Shown here: positions 17,418 to 26,872 of the stretch, one piece after another
Layout: each line of letters starts with the position of its first letter
Numbering within the stretch: position 1 is the stretch's first letter
Assembly: GCF_017254835.1 (NCBI RefSeq)
Contig: NZ_JAFKCW010000003.1
Span: forward strand, 434,001 to 498,000
Source: Algoriphagus aestuariicola
Lineage (GTDB): Bacteria > Bacteroidota > Bacteroidia > Cytophagales > Cyclobacteriaceae
Direction of reading: 5' to 3'
Length of the DNA stretch: 64,000 nucleotides
Translations under genes and position numbers: made by a program
The notes under the pieces: generated by a model
What the model saw: only the letters and a program-made list of their open reading frames with translations
Told to the model about the DNA's origin: nothing
Databases searched by the model: none

Positions 17418-20400
17418 TTAGAAAGTAACGTTAAGTCCTGTGCTGATGATTCTGGCCTGAGGGTAATATTGCCCTGTACTATTGTTAGTTTCAGGATCGT
17501 AGACCTTCAACTTATCCCAAGTAAAGAGGTTGATACCGTTGAAGTACAGTCTCAGATTCCTCACACCCACCTTTTCGGTCAAATGGGCTGGGAAATTGTA
17601 ACCCAATTCGAAGTTTTTCAAACGGATGTAATCAGAGCTTCTAAACCAGTAGGTGTTATTATTGGAATAGTACTGGTCACTTCTGTTGGCAATTCTTGGA
17701 TCCACACTGCTTGGGTTGTCGATAGTCCATCTATTTTCATAGATGTCCAAGAGATAGTTACCGATATTTCCGGACTCGCCAGCACTAACGTATTGTCTTG
17801 CGCCGGCAGCGCCCTGGAAGAGGACGGCCAAGTCAAAGTTTTTCCAAGCCATGTTGAGATTGATTCCTCCTTGGAAAGTTGGAATATCGTTGTTGTCCAT
17901 TCTTACCCGGTCTTCCGGGGTAATCGCACCATCACCATTGTAGTCCTGATATTTCATGTCGCCAGGACGTAGGTTGTTGGTGATTGCGGAATAATCCAAA
18001 GATTCAGAATCGATATCCTCCTGGGTAGCAAATACCCCATCATACTGGTAAACCAAGAACGTGTTCATTGGCTTTCCGGTAGATCTTTGCCATTCCGGTG
18101 CTCCAGGTGCCTCGTCCCAGAACAGAATTTTATTTTTGGCATAGCCTCCATTCACCGATGCGGAGAAGGTCACTGGGCCAAGATTGCCCCTATATCCGAC
18201 GTTCAAATCAAAGCCTTTGTTTTCAACTTCCCCGATGTTTTCGGCTGGAAGGATCAAACCTGTGGACTGGGGTACGGAAGCGTTCTTTCTCCAAAGGATA
18301 TTGGTTCTTTTGTTGTAGAACAAGTCAAACTCGAAGAACACCTTGCCTTGAAGGAATTGACCTTCAAAACCCAAGTTGGTGTTGTTGGCCACTTCCCAGG
18401 TAATCCGGGTATTTGGAATTCTGTTTTCGAACAATGTTTTTACTTCTGTCCCATTGACAATGTAAGAACCGAATCCGTACGTAGAAAGGAATTGATACTC
18501 TTGCAAAGAAGCTCCATTTTGTCCGTCATGGTCAAAGAATATCTGGTCGTTACCCAGCTGACCCCAAGAACCTCTAATCTTGAAGAAATCAAAGGTTTTG
18601 CCCAAGGAGTTTTGCCAGAAGCTTTCGTCGGACACGACCCATCCCAACATGATACCAGGGAAGAAACCATATCGTGTGTTTTCAGGGAAAAGGTAGGAGC
18701 CGTCGTATCTCCAAAGGAACTCGGCAAGGTATTTCTCTTTGTAGTTGTAGGAAGCGCGGCCGAAGTAGTTCAGACGGGCACGTTCGTAAGCTCCGCCACC
18801 GTTGTTTTTCTCCAAGTCCCCGCCGGCAAACATTTGGTCAATGGCGGTGGAAAGGAAGTATCTTCTGAAGGCATTAAAGTTGTTGGATTCGACGGTCTCC
18901 TTATTGAAGCCCGCCAAGATATTGATGGTGTGGTTGTCTGCGATGACTTTATCGTAGGAAGCAACGGTTCCGAGAAGAATGTTCAACGTGTTTTCATTTG
19001 ACTCGGTCAGCCTTGGATCCGCTGGGCCTCTCTTGGAAGGAACCAAAACAGGAGTCACACCGTCTTCCTCGAATCCAGAACCCAATTGGTACAAGGTCCA
19101 AGGAGTCTCCCATCTCTTGGTGAAACGCATGGTTTTATCCACAGCAGCGGTACCTGTAATTTTCAATCCTTCTACACCTGGGATCTTGATCTCCAAAGTA
19201 CCGTTGGTCTGGAAGTAGTCGCGGGTATCGCGATCATAGCCGGTAGCGTTAGTGGTGATCACGACTGGGTTTTCACCATTCTCAATGTCAGGACCTGGCA
19301 GCCCGTTTGGCCAATAAGCCGGCTGGTTGGGCTTCCCACGCATCTGCATACGGAAAATGGCTCCGGCTCCTCGCGTAGGAAAGAATCTTCTTTCTTCACG
19401 TCCCAAGATACCTACACCCACTTTGATGTACTTGTTGATGTTGGCATCCAAGTTTAGCCTAATGTCATACTGCTTAAATCCAGTCGCCGAATTGATATAA
19501 TAAGCGTCCTGATCTTGGAAACCGATGGATGTCATGTACTTCACGTTGTCGGTACCTCCGACTAATTGGGCATTTACCCGAGTCTGTGGAGACCAGTTTT
19601 TCAGCGTAGCGTCATACCAGTCGGTATTTGGATAGAACCAAGGATCGGAACCATTTCGGTACAGCTCCAGCTCATCTGGAGAATAAGGAGCAGACCTTAC
19701 TTGGCCATTTGGCCGAGTATATTCTCCGTTTTGCTTGTAAGCTTGGTTAGCCGCAGCCCATTCGCTTGTAGGCAATTCGTAAATGTTCAAGTCATTGAGC
19801 ATTTCTGCGTATTGCGCAGCGTTGGCCAAGTCAGGGACTACCGTAGGCTGGGCCCAACCCTGATTGACTTGGAAAGTCAACTCTGGTACACCACTCTTTC
19901 CTCTCTTGGTAGTGACCAAGATCACACCGTTGGCAGCACGGGAACCATAGATGGCAGCAGACGCATCTTTCAATACGGAGATGCTCTCGATGTCATTTGG
20001 GTTCAGACGGTCGATGCCCCCAGCCCTCGCCGGGATACCGTCAATTACGATAAGTGCATCGTTGTTACCCAAGGTATTGGAACCACGGATACGGATCGCA
20101 GACCCGTCATATCCTGGTTCACCGCTTCTGTTTACGGCTACCACACCCGGCATACGACCGGCAATGTTGTTGGATAGGTTGACCGAGGGCGACTTGGCCA
20201 GTTCACCACCTTTGACAGTGGCAACCGAGCCCGTGATGGTCTCCTTTTTCTGCTCACCATAACCTACCACGATCACCTCTTCGAGGGACTTGGTATCGGG
20301 AGCGAGACGGACATCAAGCACACTTTGCGAACCGACGACCACCTCTTGGGTGGTAAAACCGATAAAGGAAAAAACCAGGACAGACTGGTCGGATTCAACG

Positions 20401-20606
20401 GCGATTCGGAATTTACCGTCCACATCGGTGACTGTACCTGACGTGGAGCCCTTGAGGAGAATGGAAACTCCTGGAAGTGGCAAATTATCCTCACCGGAGA
20501 TAACTACACCAGACACCTCCCGGGTCTGGGCCTGCGCAGTGCCCAAAAATAGAAGGCACATCAAGAATGACAGACAGAGAAGCCTGACATGAGTAGAGAT
20601 TTTCAT
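17418..20606 (-). CDS. SusC/RagA family TonB-dependent outer-membrane transporter
   Basis: 1062 aa. Signal peptide to about residue 26. A carboxypeptidase-D regulatory-like domain follows (about 28-105: REVSGVVISGEDNLPLPGVS), then the TonB-box/plug region with EEVIVVGYGEQKKETITGS and SVLKDASAAIYGSRAANGVI (SusC signatures), then a ~22-strand barrel ending in an aromatic (GLNVTF). It imports the SusD-captured ligand using TonB energy. First gene of the seven-gene minus-strand operon reaching 7891. The 266 nt upstream to the DUF3365 gene hold its promoter region, but I find no exact TAnnTTTG box there and no HTCS, AraC or ECF/anti-sigma regulator adjoining. Confidence 0.97.
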   Translation of the reverse strand: MKISTHVRLLCLSFLMCLLFLGTAQAQTREVSGVVISGEDNLPLPGVSILLKGSTSGTVTDVDGKFRIAVESDQSVLVFSFIGFTTQEVVVGSQSVLDVRLAPDTKSLEEVIVVGYGEQKKETITGSVATVKGGELAKSPSVNLSNNIAGRMPGVVAVNRSGEPGYDGSAIRIRGSNTLGNNDALIVIDGIPARAGGIDRLNPNDIESISVLKDASAAIYGSRAANGVILVTTKRGKSGVPELTFQVNQGWAQPTVVPDLANAAQYAEMLNDLNIYELPTSEWAAANQAYKQNGEYTRPNGQVRSAPYSPDELELYRNGSDPWFYPNTDWYDATLKNWSPQTRVNAQLVGGTDNVKYMTSIGFQDQDAYYINSATGFKQYDIRLNLDANINKYIKVGVGILGREERRFFPTRGAGAIFRMQMRGKPNQPAYWPNGLPGPDIENGENPVVITTNATGYDRDTRDYFQTNGTLEIKIPGVEGLKITGTAAVDKTMRFTKRWETPWTLYQLGSGFEEDGVTPVLVPSKRGPADPRLTESNENTLNILLGTVASYDKVIADNHTINILAGFNKETVESNNFNAFRRYFLSTAIDQMFAGGDLEKNNGGGAYERARLNYFGRASYNYKEKYLAEFLWRYDGSYLFPENTRYGFFPGIMLGWVVSDESFWQNSLGKTFDFFKIRGSWGQLGNDQIFFDHDGQNGASLQEYQFLSTYGFGSYIVNGTEVKTLFENRIPNTRITWEVANNTNLGFEGQFLQGKVFFEFDLFYNKRTNILWRKNASVPQSTGLILPAENIGEVENKGFDLNVGYRGNLGPVTFSASVNGGYAKNKILFWDEAPGAPEWQRSTGKPMNTFLVYQYDGVFATQEDIDSESLDYSAITNNLRPGDMKYQDYNGDGAITPEDRVRMDNNDIPTFQGGINLNMAWKNFDLAVLFQGAAGARQYVSAGESGNIGNYLLDIYENRWTIDNPSSVDPRIANRSDQYYSNNNTYWFRSSDYIRLKNFELGYNFPAHLTEKVGVRNLRLYFNGINLFTWDKLKVYDPETNNSTGQYYPQARIISTGLNVTF

Positions 20607-20872
20607 AGGCAGTTTTGGGTTAATGAAAATTAAACCACAATGTCACCCATTTTTTGGCTAAAAGTGTACCTGTTTAGCGCCAAAAACTGACTGTATTATG
20701 CTGTTTATACAAACGGCCATCTTATTTTTCGCCAATATTGGAGGAATACAAAAAAAATTCTTCTCACAATCCGATCAAAAAAACAACAGCAAGAAACCAC
20801 ATTTCAAGAGCTTGCCTTGAAAAGGCAACATTTATCGACGGAAATTTTATAAAAATCTGAAATCTGCGGTTT

Positions 20873-21523
20873 TTATAGTCTTTTCACCACTTCCCGTTTT
20901 GGAATTCGCAGAGACCACATCCCTCTGAGATCCCCCTCCTTATAGTTAATTGCTTTGTCTTCGGGATAGAGCTCCGTAAGCTTCTGGAGAGTAGCGTCAT
21001 CGATGCCTTTACCGGGATCGCCGTGACAGGCAAGACAGAAGCCTCCAGGAATAACAATAGGCTTAGTGTAGAGAAATACCTCGCCGTTATTGATCTTTTG
21101 AATATTGGGATCACTTTTCCCCCCGTTTTCTGCGGTATATTCATACGCATCCAATAGCGGTGCCTCGTCTGCATCCGGCTTGTTCGATGGATTTCTATTC
21201 CGGTTGGACACCCGACGGATATCCACCTGACGCTCCTTGCCTATTTTTTCGAGTATTGGAAGCGCCTGTAGTTGGCAGAATTCTAAAGCGCCCACTGTAC
21301 CATTTTCAGAAATTGCCCGCTGAAGTTTGGAAATCAATTGGGCCTGAGCCTCTGCGGTCAAAGAATCTCCCCAAACCATAGCCTCCTCCAGGATCTCGAC
21401 TTCGGTCAGACGCTTTACCTCCATGGCCTCATTTACCTGCTCAAAGGTCTCTCTTGATATCCGTTCCCGAGGTCCACAAGCTATCATCGTCAGCATACAT
21501 AGGGAAAGAGTCAGGTTTTTCAT
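20873..21523 (-). CDS. DUF3365 (Tll0287-like) haem-binding lipoprotein
   Basis: 216 aa. Lipoprotein signal with Cys at TMIACG. A Tll0287-like/DUF3365 domain follows, with the c-type haem attachment motif CLACH (CxxCH) in GGFCLACHGDPGKG and the typical RRVSNRNRNPSNKPD upstream. The C-terminal DLRGMWSLRIPKR matches the family's GDLRGA/W end. Probably a periplasmic haem-based sensor or electron carrier anchored to a membrane. It is transcribed divergently from the large propeller gene at 21672 and lies behind susC with its own 3' end. Confidence 0.88.
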   Translation of the reverse strand: MKNLTLSLCMLTMIACGPRERISRETFEQVNEAMEVKRLTEVEILEEAMVWGDSLTAEAQAQLISKLQRAISENGTVGALEFCQLQALPILEKIGKERQVDIRRVSNRNRNPSNKPDADEAPLLDAYEYTAENGGKSDPNIQKINNGEVFLYTKPIVIPGGFCLACHGDPGKGIDDATLQKLTELYPEDKAINYKEGDLRGMWSLRIPKREVVKRL

Positions 21524-21671
21524 GGCAGAGTGGATTAAAGCATAAATTTACCATGCTATTTAAGATTTCGGGCGAAAGCATTTGATTATCTTAACTCGGC
21601 ATATAGTTTTATCCCCACCCTATCGAGCAAAAAATGACTTCCTTTCTAAGATCATCTTGTTTTCATCAAGC

Positions 21672-24485
21672 ATGAAAAAACTCTTACCGATCACCTTCTG
21701 GCTTTTGATGCTCACGTCTAGTTCGCTAGCCCAGACGCTGAGCCGAATGCAGAGCTGGGGCTTGGATTTTGAATCCGTCTACTGGCTCAATGCCCAACAG
21801 GGCGTCGCCGTCGGGGAAAAGCTGATTGCCCTCAGCATGGACGGAGGCAACACTTGGGAGGAAGTGCTACAAAGGTTTGACCTGAGATTCTATGACGTCG
21901 TTCTTCTTAATGCCGAGCGAGGGGTGGCCGTGGGGGAAAACGGTAGAATATTCATCACCTCCGATTCGGGGAAAACCTGGCAAGAAAAAGAATCGGGCAC
22001 GTCAAACGATTTATTTGGTATTGCCAAGTCCTCTACTTCCGGGCTGACGGCGATAGGGCAAAACGGAGAGATTATTCGATCGACCGACGGAGGAGAAAGC
22101 TGGGCGAAAACTCCAAGCGGAACCAATCTAGCGCTGAACGATATCCAGTTCATAGGAGAAAACGCAGGATTTATTGCGGCCGAGGGAGGAAACATTCTAA
22201 GCTCACAAGACAGGGGAAACACTTGGACATTATCAAGCCTCCCGGAAAACAATGCCCTTTTTGGTATCGCGTTTTCAAGTGAACTGATAGGCTATGTCGT
22301 GGGTGCGGACGGATTTTTCGCGAAGACCATAGATGGAGGCTGCTCCTGGTCAGCGCTGAACTCCGGCACTATAAATACCTTGAGGAAAGTAGCGATTAGT
22401 CCCCTGGATACGCGGATTGTAGTTGCCATCGGTGATATGGCGACCATCACCCGAACTGCAAACTCCGGAAGTACCTTTACTAAACCCAGCCTTGGTGCCG
22501 CCGTGACAAGGAATCTGAAGGGCATGGGGTTCAAACCATCAAGCAACCTCCTTTCTGTCGTAGGCCAAGACGGCTATTTAAGCAACTCCAGCAATGCTGG
22601 GGCAAACTGGGCCCAAAAACTAGCGGGAATCCGAAACCACTTTACGGCAGTGGATTTTCTGAACCAAAATACCGGATACGTTGCTGGAGAAAACGGAGGC
22701 CTTTTTGTCACCAGCAACGGTGCAACCACGCTAGTCAACCGATCCCTTCCTGAGCCTATCACTATTCGAAGCATGGGCTTTTGGAGCACATCCTTTGGCT
22801 ATGTGGGATCAGACAATGGCAAAATCTACCGCACTTCCAACTCGGGGACCAGCTGGGTAGCGGTGCCCACATCTGCGGACAGGACCATTACCAGATTCTA
22901 CCTTTTTGCGCCATCCGTGGTCTACCTATCCGGTTCCAGAGGATATATTTCCAGATCTTTTGACTCAGGCAGCACCTGGGATCAAACGGTAACCTCCAAC
23001 ACTCTAGAAAATCTTAAAAGCCTCATCTTTTTCGACTTTGGTTACGGGGCTGCTGTAGGGGACAAAGGCCAAATCAGCCGGACATTTGGGGGAAGCGAGT
23101 GGGAAACCGTCCCAGCAGCAAGCGGTGAAAATCTGAATGCCCTTGCCAAAATAGACAGCACAAGGGCCATCGCCGTAGGTGATGGAGGGGTAATACTAAA
23201 GACCGAAGACAAAGCCAAAAGCTGGAGGAAAATTGAATCAGGCACCACCAAAAAACTTAAGTCCGTAGACTTCTTCGGAACAAATTACGGATTCATCGCT
23301 GGAGAAGATGGCCTTGCCTTGGCTACGTCAGACGGAGGGGAGACGTGGACTCCCTTTGCCACAGGGACAGTGAGAAACCTGGAATCTGTGAGCGCTGGCA
23401 CAGACCAAAAAGCCTATTTCGCCGGAGAAGACGGTACCCTACTCGCCTATACTTGCGTCCCTCCGAGCGGCTCTCTCGGGACAATTGCCGGGGATTCAAA
23501 GTCATGTCTGACTACTGCCACTTACTCCATCCTCGAATCCGACCAAACCGGTTCCGATATCAGGTGGAGAGTGGACGGAGGTGAGATCCTCTCTGGACAG
23601 GGCACCTCCCAAATAGAGGTAAAATGGACTGGTCTCGGAAGGAACGCGGTCTTGGTCAGCAGGACAAACTTTTGCGGCAGTGGGGAAACCTCCGCCTTGG
23701 AGGTCAGCGTAGCTTCCATTCCAACAAGCGATTCAGAGATCTCGGGAGAGGGAGCTGTTTGCAGTGAAGGCAGCTATACCTATTCCCTGCCAAACATTAA
23801 AGGAGTAAGCTATACTTGGACGGTCAGCGGGGGTGAAATCAAAAATGGCCAAGGAACCCATGCGGTGGAAATCATTTGGGATCAAGCCGGAGAGCAAAAA
23901 ATAACGGTAAGCCAAGAAAACTATTGTGGACAAGGTGCAAGCTTGGAGAAAGCGATTTCCGTGACTTCGGCTCCGGCCTCTCCTTTGGGAATAGGTGGAG
24001 AAGCACTCACTAGTCCGGGAGAAGAAATTTACGAAATAGAGACCCTTCCTGGCCTAAACTATCGATGGAGCATTTCCGGCAATGGAGGTAGAATAGCCTC
24101 CGGTCAGGGAAGCGGTCGAATCTTGGTAATCTGGGAGCAAGAAGGGGATTTCGAACTTTCGGTAGAAGCCCAAAATGCCTGCGGCTATAGCTCCAAGCGT
24201 ATTCTCCCCGTCAATGTCAACATCATCACCGCACTCGAGCCTGCGGTGGCGGAAAGTCTTAAGATCTACCCTAATCCAAGTCAGGGAACAGCAACGGTTT
24301 CCGCCGATAATTTGGATTCCTGGTCGGGCATTTCGGTCGTCAATTCCCTAGGTCAGGCGATAGTTGACCTGCCGATCGCCGACGGCCAAAAGCAAATCTA
24401 CCTCAGCGGATTGCCAAAAGGCCTCCTTTTGATCCGCTTGCAGGGCAAACAAGGCGCGGTAACAAGAAAATTACTGGTACGGTAG
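21672..24485 (+). CDS. T9SS-secreted Ycf48-like propeller with PKD-like domains
   Basis: 937 aa. Signal peptide MKKLLPITFWLLMLTSSSLAQ; ATG at 21672 chosen over an upstream in-frame start that adds 30 unlikely residues. Residues ~30-640 form Ycf48-like repeats (SMDGGNTWEEV, TSDSGKTWQEK, STDGGESWAKT, ...TSDGGETWTPF), enough for about two propellers. Residues ~645-855 are three PKD/Ig-like repeats with YxWxxSGG...GQG...W motifs. The C-terminal ~75 residues are a Por/type IX sorting domain (LKIYPNPSQGTATV...LLIRLQG...RKLLVR). It is thus exported across the outer membrane by the type IX system and probably surface-attached. Ligand unknown. Confidence 0.88.
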   Translation: MKKLLPITFWLLMLTSSSLAQTLSRMQSWGLDFESVYWLNAQQGVAVGEKLIALSMDGGNTWEEVLQRFDLRFYDVVLLNAERGVAVGENGRIFITSDSGKTWQEKESGTSNDLFGIAKSSTSGLTAIGQNGEIIRSTDGGESWAKTPSGTNLALNDIQFIGENAGFIAAEGGNILSSQDRGNTWTLSSLPENNALFGIAFSSELIGYVVGADGFFAKTIDGGCSWSALNSGTINTLRKVAISPLDTRIVVAIGDMATITRTANSGSTFTKPSLGAAVTRNLKGMGFKPSSNLLSVVGQDGYLSNSSNAGANWAQKLAGIRNHFTAVDFLNQNTGYVAGENGGLFVTSNGATTLVNRSLPEPITIRSMGFWSTSFGYVGSDNGKIYRTSNSGTSWVAVPTSADRTITRFYLFAPSVVYLSGSRGYISRSFDSGSTWDQTVTSNTLENLKSLIFFDFGYGAAVGDKGQISRTFGGSEWETVPAASGENLNALAKIDSTRAIAVGDGGVILKTEDKAKSWRKIESGTTKKLKSVDFFGTNYGFIAGEDGLALATSDGGETWTPFATGTVRNLESVSAGTDQKAYFAGEDGTLLAYTCVPPSGSLGTIAGDSKSCLTTATYSILESDQTGSDIRWRVDGGEILSGQGTSQIEVKWTGLGRNAVLVSRTNFCGSGETSALEVSVASIPTSDSEISGEGAVCSEGSYTYSLPNIKGVSYTWTVSGGEIKNGQGTHAVEIIWDQAGEQKITVSQENYCGQGASLEKAISVTSAPASPLGIGGEALTSPGEEIYEIETLPGLNYRWSISGNGGRIASGQGSGRILVIWEQEGDFELSVEAQNACGYSSKRILPVNVNIITALEPAVAESLKIYPNPSQGTATVSADNLDSWSGISVVNSLGQAIVDLPIADGQKQIYLSGLPKGLLLIRLQGKQGAVTRKLLVR

Positions 24486-24612
24486 GACTTCAAAGATTTT
24501 GGTGGTAAGGAGACCTTTTAGTTTGCAAAGGTTGATAAGGAATAGCTGAAAGTACTCTTCGTACATCGCATCGAGACAGAGAGCGGGTGGCTTGAAACAA
24601 AAAAGACGAAGA

Positions 24613-25137
24613 TTATTCCCCGTCTCTTATCATTACATATTGGAATACATCTCCGACTATTCCCCTTTTGATATAGGCCTTTTTCAGGATTGCTTCGGGA
24701 ATAAATCCCGCTTTCTCGAGGACGCTCATCGACTCCCCGTTAAAGTCATAGACTTGTGCATAGAGCCTCTGGATGTCGAACTTTTCGAATATATACTGGG
24801 TGTAAAGTTTCACTGCCTCCGTTGCGATGCCCTTGCCCCAAAATGGCTCGCCTACCCAGAAGCCCAGTTCCATATTGGTACGGAGTTCATCCTTTCCCCG
24901 GTCGCAGCCAATCGAACCTGCTAGTTTTCCCTCAAACTCTATCGCGAAGTTTTGGGGAGGGTTAAATTTCTGGTTGTGCTCTATCCAATGCCTGGCGTCA
25001 TGGATGGTATAGGGCTGGGGGTAGCTGTCCCGCAGGTTCATGGCAATCTTGGGATTGTTGGCGAGGGGATAGAGTTGGTGAAAATGGGCCTCGCTCCAAG
25101 TGACCAGATTAATTCCTCTTTCTCCTGCTATGATCAT
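24613..25137 (-). CDS. GNAT family N-acetyltransferase (RimJ/L-like)
   Basis: 174 aa, full-length GNAT domain (Acetyltransf_3 type). The acetyl-CoA pyrophosphate-binding motif is GEPFWGKGIATEAV, preceded by the beta4 strand MELGFWVG and followed by YTQYIFEKFDIQRLYAQVYDFNGESMSVLEKAGF, the conserved NxxSxxxxEKxGF-like end. Acceptor unknown; RimJ/RimL and sugar N-acetyltransferase relatives look alike. Single gene on the minus strand, upstream of which prfA is read in the same direction (84 nt gap). Confidence 0.88.
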   Translation of the reverse strand: MIIAGERGINLVTWSEAHFHQLYPLANNPKIAMNLRDSYPQPYTIHDARHWIEHNQKFNPPQNFAIEFEGKLAGSIGCDRGKDELRTNMELGFWVGEPFWGKGIATEAVKLYTQYIFEKFDIQRLYAQVYDFNGESMSVLEKAGFIPEAILKKAYIKRGIVGDVFQYVMIRDGE

Positions 25138-25221
25138 AAAAGTGCGTGGGTTATTTCTCCGCCAGGGCTTTTTGTTTGTTCAATATACCTTCTTAATTCA
25201 ATCTTGCAAAGCCTGTTCCTC

Positions 25222-26295
25222 TTAGTCAATGCCTCCTGCCTGCATTTTCTCAAGGTTTTCCGCGAGTCGAAGTGCGGAGATAAATTCCTCGATATTGCCG
25301 TTCATCACATCCGGCAAGTTGTAGACGGTTTTGTTGATCCGGTGGTCGGTTACCCGGGATTGCGGATAGTTGTAAGTTCGGATTTTGTCCGAGCGGTCTC
25401 CACTTCCAACCATGGACTTACGTTGGGCGCCCACTGCCTCGTTGTGCTTGGCCAGCTCTATTTCATAGAGTCTTGACCTGAGCACCTTCAGCGCTTTTTC
25501 AAAGTTTTTGATCTGGGACTTTTCGTCCTGACAGGTAACTACCAATCCCGTAGGATTATGGGTGAGCCGTACCGCAGAGTAGGTCGTATTGACGGACTGT
25601 CCACCAGGTCCGGAGGAGCAATAGGTGTCCTTTCGAATGTCGTTCATGTCCAGATGCACCTCAACTTCGTCCATTTCGGGTAAAACCGCCACAGAAGCGG
25701 CGGAGGTATGGACACGTCCTTGGGATTCCGTGGCTGGCACCCGCTGCACGCGATGCACCCCGGATTCGTACTTGAGCATGCCATAGACATCCGCACCGGA
25801 GACAGTGGCAATGATTTCCTTATATCCGCCGGCAGAGCCGAAAGTCAAATCAAGAACGGTCAGCTTCCAACCCTGCATCTCGCAAAAACGCTCGTACATC
25901 CTAAACAGGTCACCGGCAAAAATCGACGCCTCGTCACCACCTGCACCACCCCTAATCTCCAAGATACAGTCTTTGGAGTCATTGGGGTCTTTGGGAATTA
26001 GCAATTGCTTCAGATCCTCCTCGAGGATTTCCTTTCTCTCCCGTAGCTCGTCCAACTCCTGCTTGGCCATCTCACGAAACTCAGGATCCTTTTCCTTTTC
26101 CAGGATTTCCTTGGAGCTGTCGATATTTTGCAAAACGAGCTTGTACTCGTCGTAGGCAGAGACTATTTTCTCAAGGTCTTTATACTCCTTGGTGAGCTTT
26201 GCGTATTTGCCCATGTCGGACATAGAGTCCGGCAATACGATGAGTTGTGCTACTTCTTCGAAGCGATCTTTAAGGGCCTGTAATTTATCCAGCAT
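25222..26295 (-). CDS. prfA: Peptide chain release factor 1
   Basis: 357 aa, full-length class I release factor. The GGQ tripeptide (231-233, [17 protein letters not shown]) triggers peptidyl-tRNA hydrolysis, and its Gln is the usual PrmC methylation target. The codon-recognition tripeptide is PxT (PAT, 187-189), diagnostic of RF1 (UAA/UAG) rather than RF2 (SPF). A -7-like box TACTTTTG on the minus strand at 26315-26322 lies just upstream of the start. prmC is not adjacent. It borders the decayed accessory patch that begins at 26.4 kb. Confidence 0.97.
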   Translation of the reverse strand: MLDKLQALKDRFEEVAQLIVLPDSMSDMGKYAKLTKEYKDLEKIVSAYDEYKLVLQNIDSSKEILEKEKDPEFREMAKQELDELRERKEILEEDLKQLLIPKDPNDSKDCILEIRGGAGGDEASIFAGDLFRMYERFCEMQGWKLTVLDLTFGSAGGYKEIIATVSGADVYGMLKYESGVHRVQRVPATESQGRVHTSAASVAVLPEMDEVEVHLDMNDIRKDTYCSSGPGGQSVNTTYSAVRLTHNPTGLVVTCQDEKSQIKNFEKALKVLRSRLYEIELAKHNEAVGAQRKSMVGSGDRSDKIRTYNYPQSRVTDHRINKTVYNLPDVMNGNIEEFISALRLAENLEKMQAGGID

Positions 26296-26314
26296 GGGTT
26301 TTTCCTTCGCAGCG

Positions 26315-26322
26315 CAAAAGTA
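26315..26322 (-). promoter_or_regulatory. Putative -7 box of prfA
   Basis: Reverse complement reads TACTTTTG (TAnnTTTG), 19 nt upstream of the prfA ATG and identical to the -7 box before panC. No clear -33 TTTG seen, so this is tentative. Confidence 0.4.
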
Positions 26323-26409
26323 GGAATTTTATCGGGAGCGCGCGTGCATAGGCTGGGTATTAAACTTTGGGTAAGTAGCGTTTCCATCAAGCAATCCGTT
26401 CTTTAGGAT

Positions 26410-26634
26410 ATGAAAAAACCGGCATTCTTTCTCCTTTTTGTTCTAGCTTGGTTCTCTTTCGGATGCGGGGAGGAAAATCCACCCGCCGACTGTATCGACC
26501 CCGAAGAAGCTTGGACCGGCCCCTGTACCCTGGAGTATGTTCCAGTCTGCGGCTGCAATGGATCCACCTATCCCAACTCCTGTGCCGCAGACCAAGCCGG
26601 CCTCAAATCATGGACTTTGGGCGCTTGCAAGTAA
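26410..26634 (+). CDS. Kazal-type serine protease inhibitor lipoprotein
   Basis: 74 aa. Lipoprotein signal ending SFGC (Cys19). The mature part is one Kazal domain: C28, C39, C47, C49, C58, C73, with the core C-x7-C-x6-Y-x3-C seen in CTLEYVPVCGCNGSTYPNSC. The second Cys in VCGCNG is common in bacterial members. It probably inhibits serine proteases at the cell surface or periplasm. A decayed copy lies at 28731-28893 next to glmS, so this gene is one arm of a ~200 bp direct repeat. It ends in a terminator shared with the convergent small ORF. Confidence 0.88.
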   Translation: MKKPAFFLLFVLAWFSFGCGEENPPADCIDPEEAWTGPCTLEYVPVCGCNGSTYPNSCAADQAGLKSWTLGACK

Positions 26635-26674
26635 AAAGGCTGCCATTTCCTGACAGCCTTTTGGTCTATTCTAC
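26472..26674. repeat. Direct repeat, copy 1 (intact Kazal end + terminator)
   Basis: 203 bp matching 28731-28932. By eye I count about 13 substitutions and one single-base indel, with nearly all substitutions in the first half; the last ~90 bp are identical apart from the indel. It covers most of the Kazal domain, the terminator and the GTAGAATAG (minus strand) that closes the reverse gene. The two copies bracket 2.1 kb of mostly degenerate accessory sequence. Confidence 0.85.
26634..26662. terminator. Bidirectional terminator after Kazal gene
   Basis: AAAAGGCTG / CAGCCTTTT stem with an 11 nt loop, overlapping the Kazal stop codon. A-run on the left and T-run on the right let it act on both strands. 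A near-identical copy (loop one base shorter) stands at 28893-28920. Confidence 0.8.
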
Positions 26675-26797
26675 TATTATGATCTTTTCCTCCAGCCTGG
26701 ATTCGTCCACGGTCAGTTGGCAGATGCTGAGCAAGATGGTGCCTGCTGTCACCGCATAGCCCGCATAGGCCAGGAGGATTTCATTTATTGTGTTCAT
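26666..26797 (-). CDS. Possible 43-residue membrane peptide
   Basis: A short ATG-initiated frame with a hydrophobic segment (about residues 5-28, NEILLAYAGYAVTAGTILLSI) and an acidic tail ending IIIVE. Its last codons (V-E-stop) lie in the repeated segment, where the other copy supplies the last codons of glmS. That could mean a real small membrane protein whose end was captured by duplication, or a chance frame. No family recognised. Confidence 0.3.
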   Translation of the reverse strand: MNTINEILLAYAGYAVTAGTILLSICQLTVDESRLEEKIIIVE

Positions 26798-26872
26798 GGG
26801 AGTTAAGAGTGGACTCCGTGTAAAATGTAACTTCCTGCACAAAAGTAAAGGTGTCATACAAGTATATAGGGG

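Noticed and set aside
18087-19001. 304-codon open frame on the plus strand
   Set aside because: Antisense shadow of the SusC barrel region, no recognisable motifs.
7891-20606. Classical polysaccharide utilisation locus
   Set aside because: A Sus pair is present but there is no carbohydrate-active enzyme; I describe it as a Sus-linked oxidoreductase operon instead.
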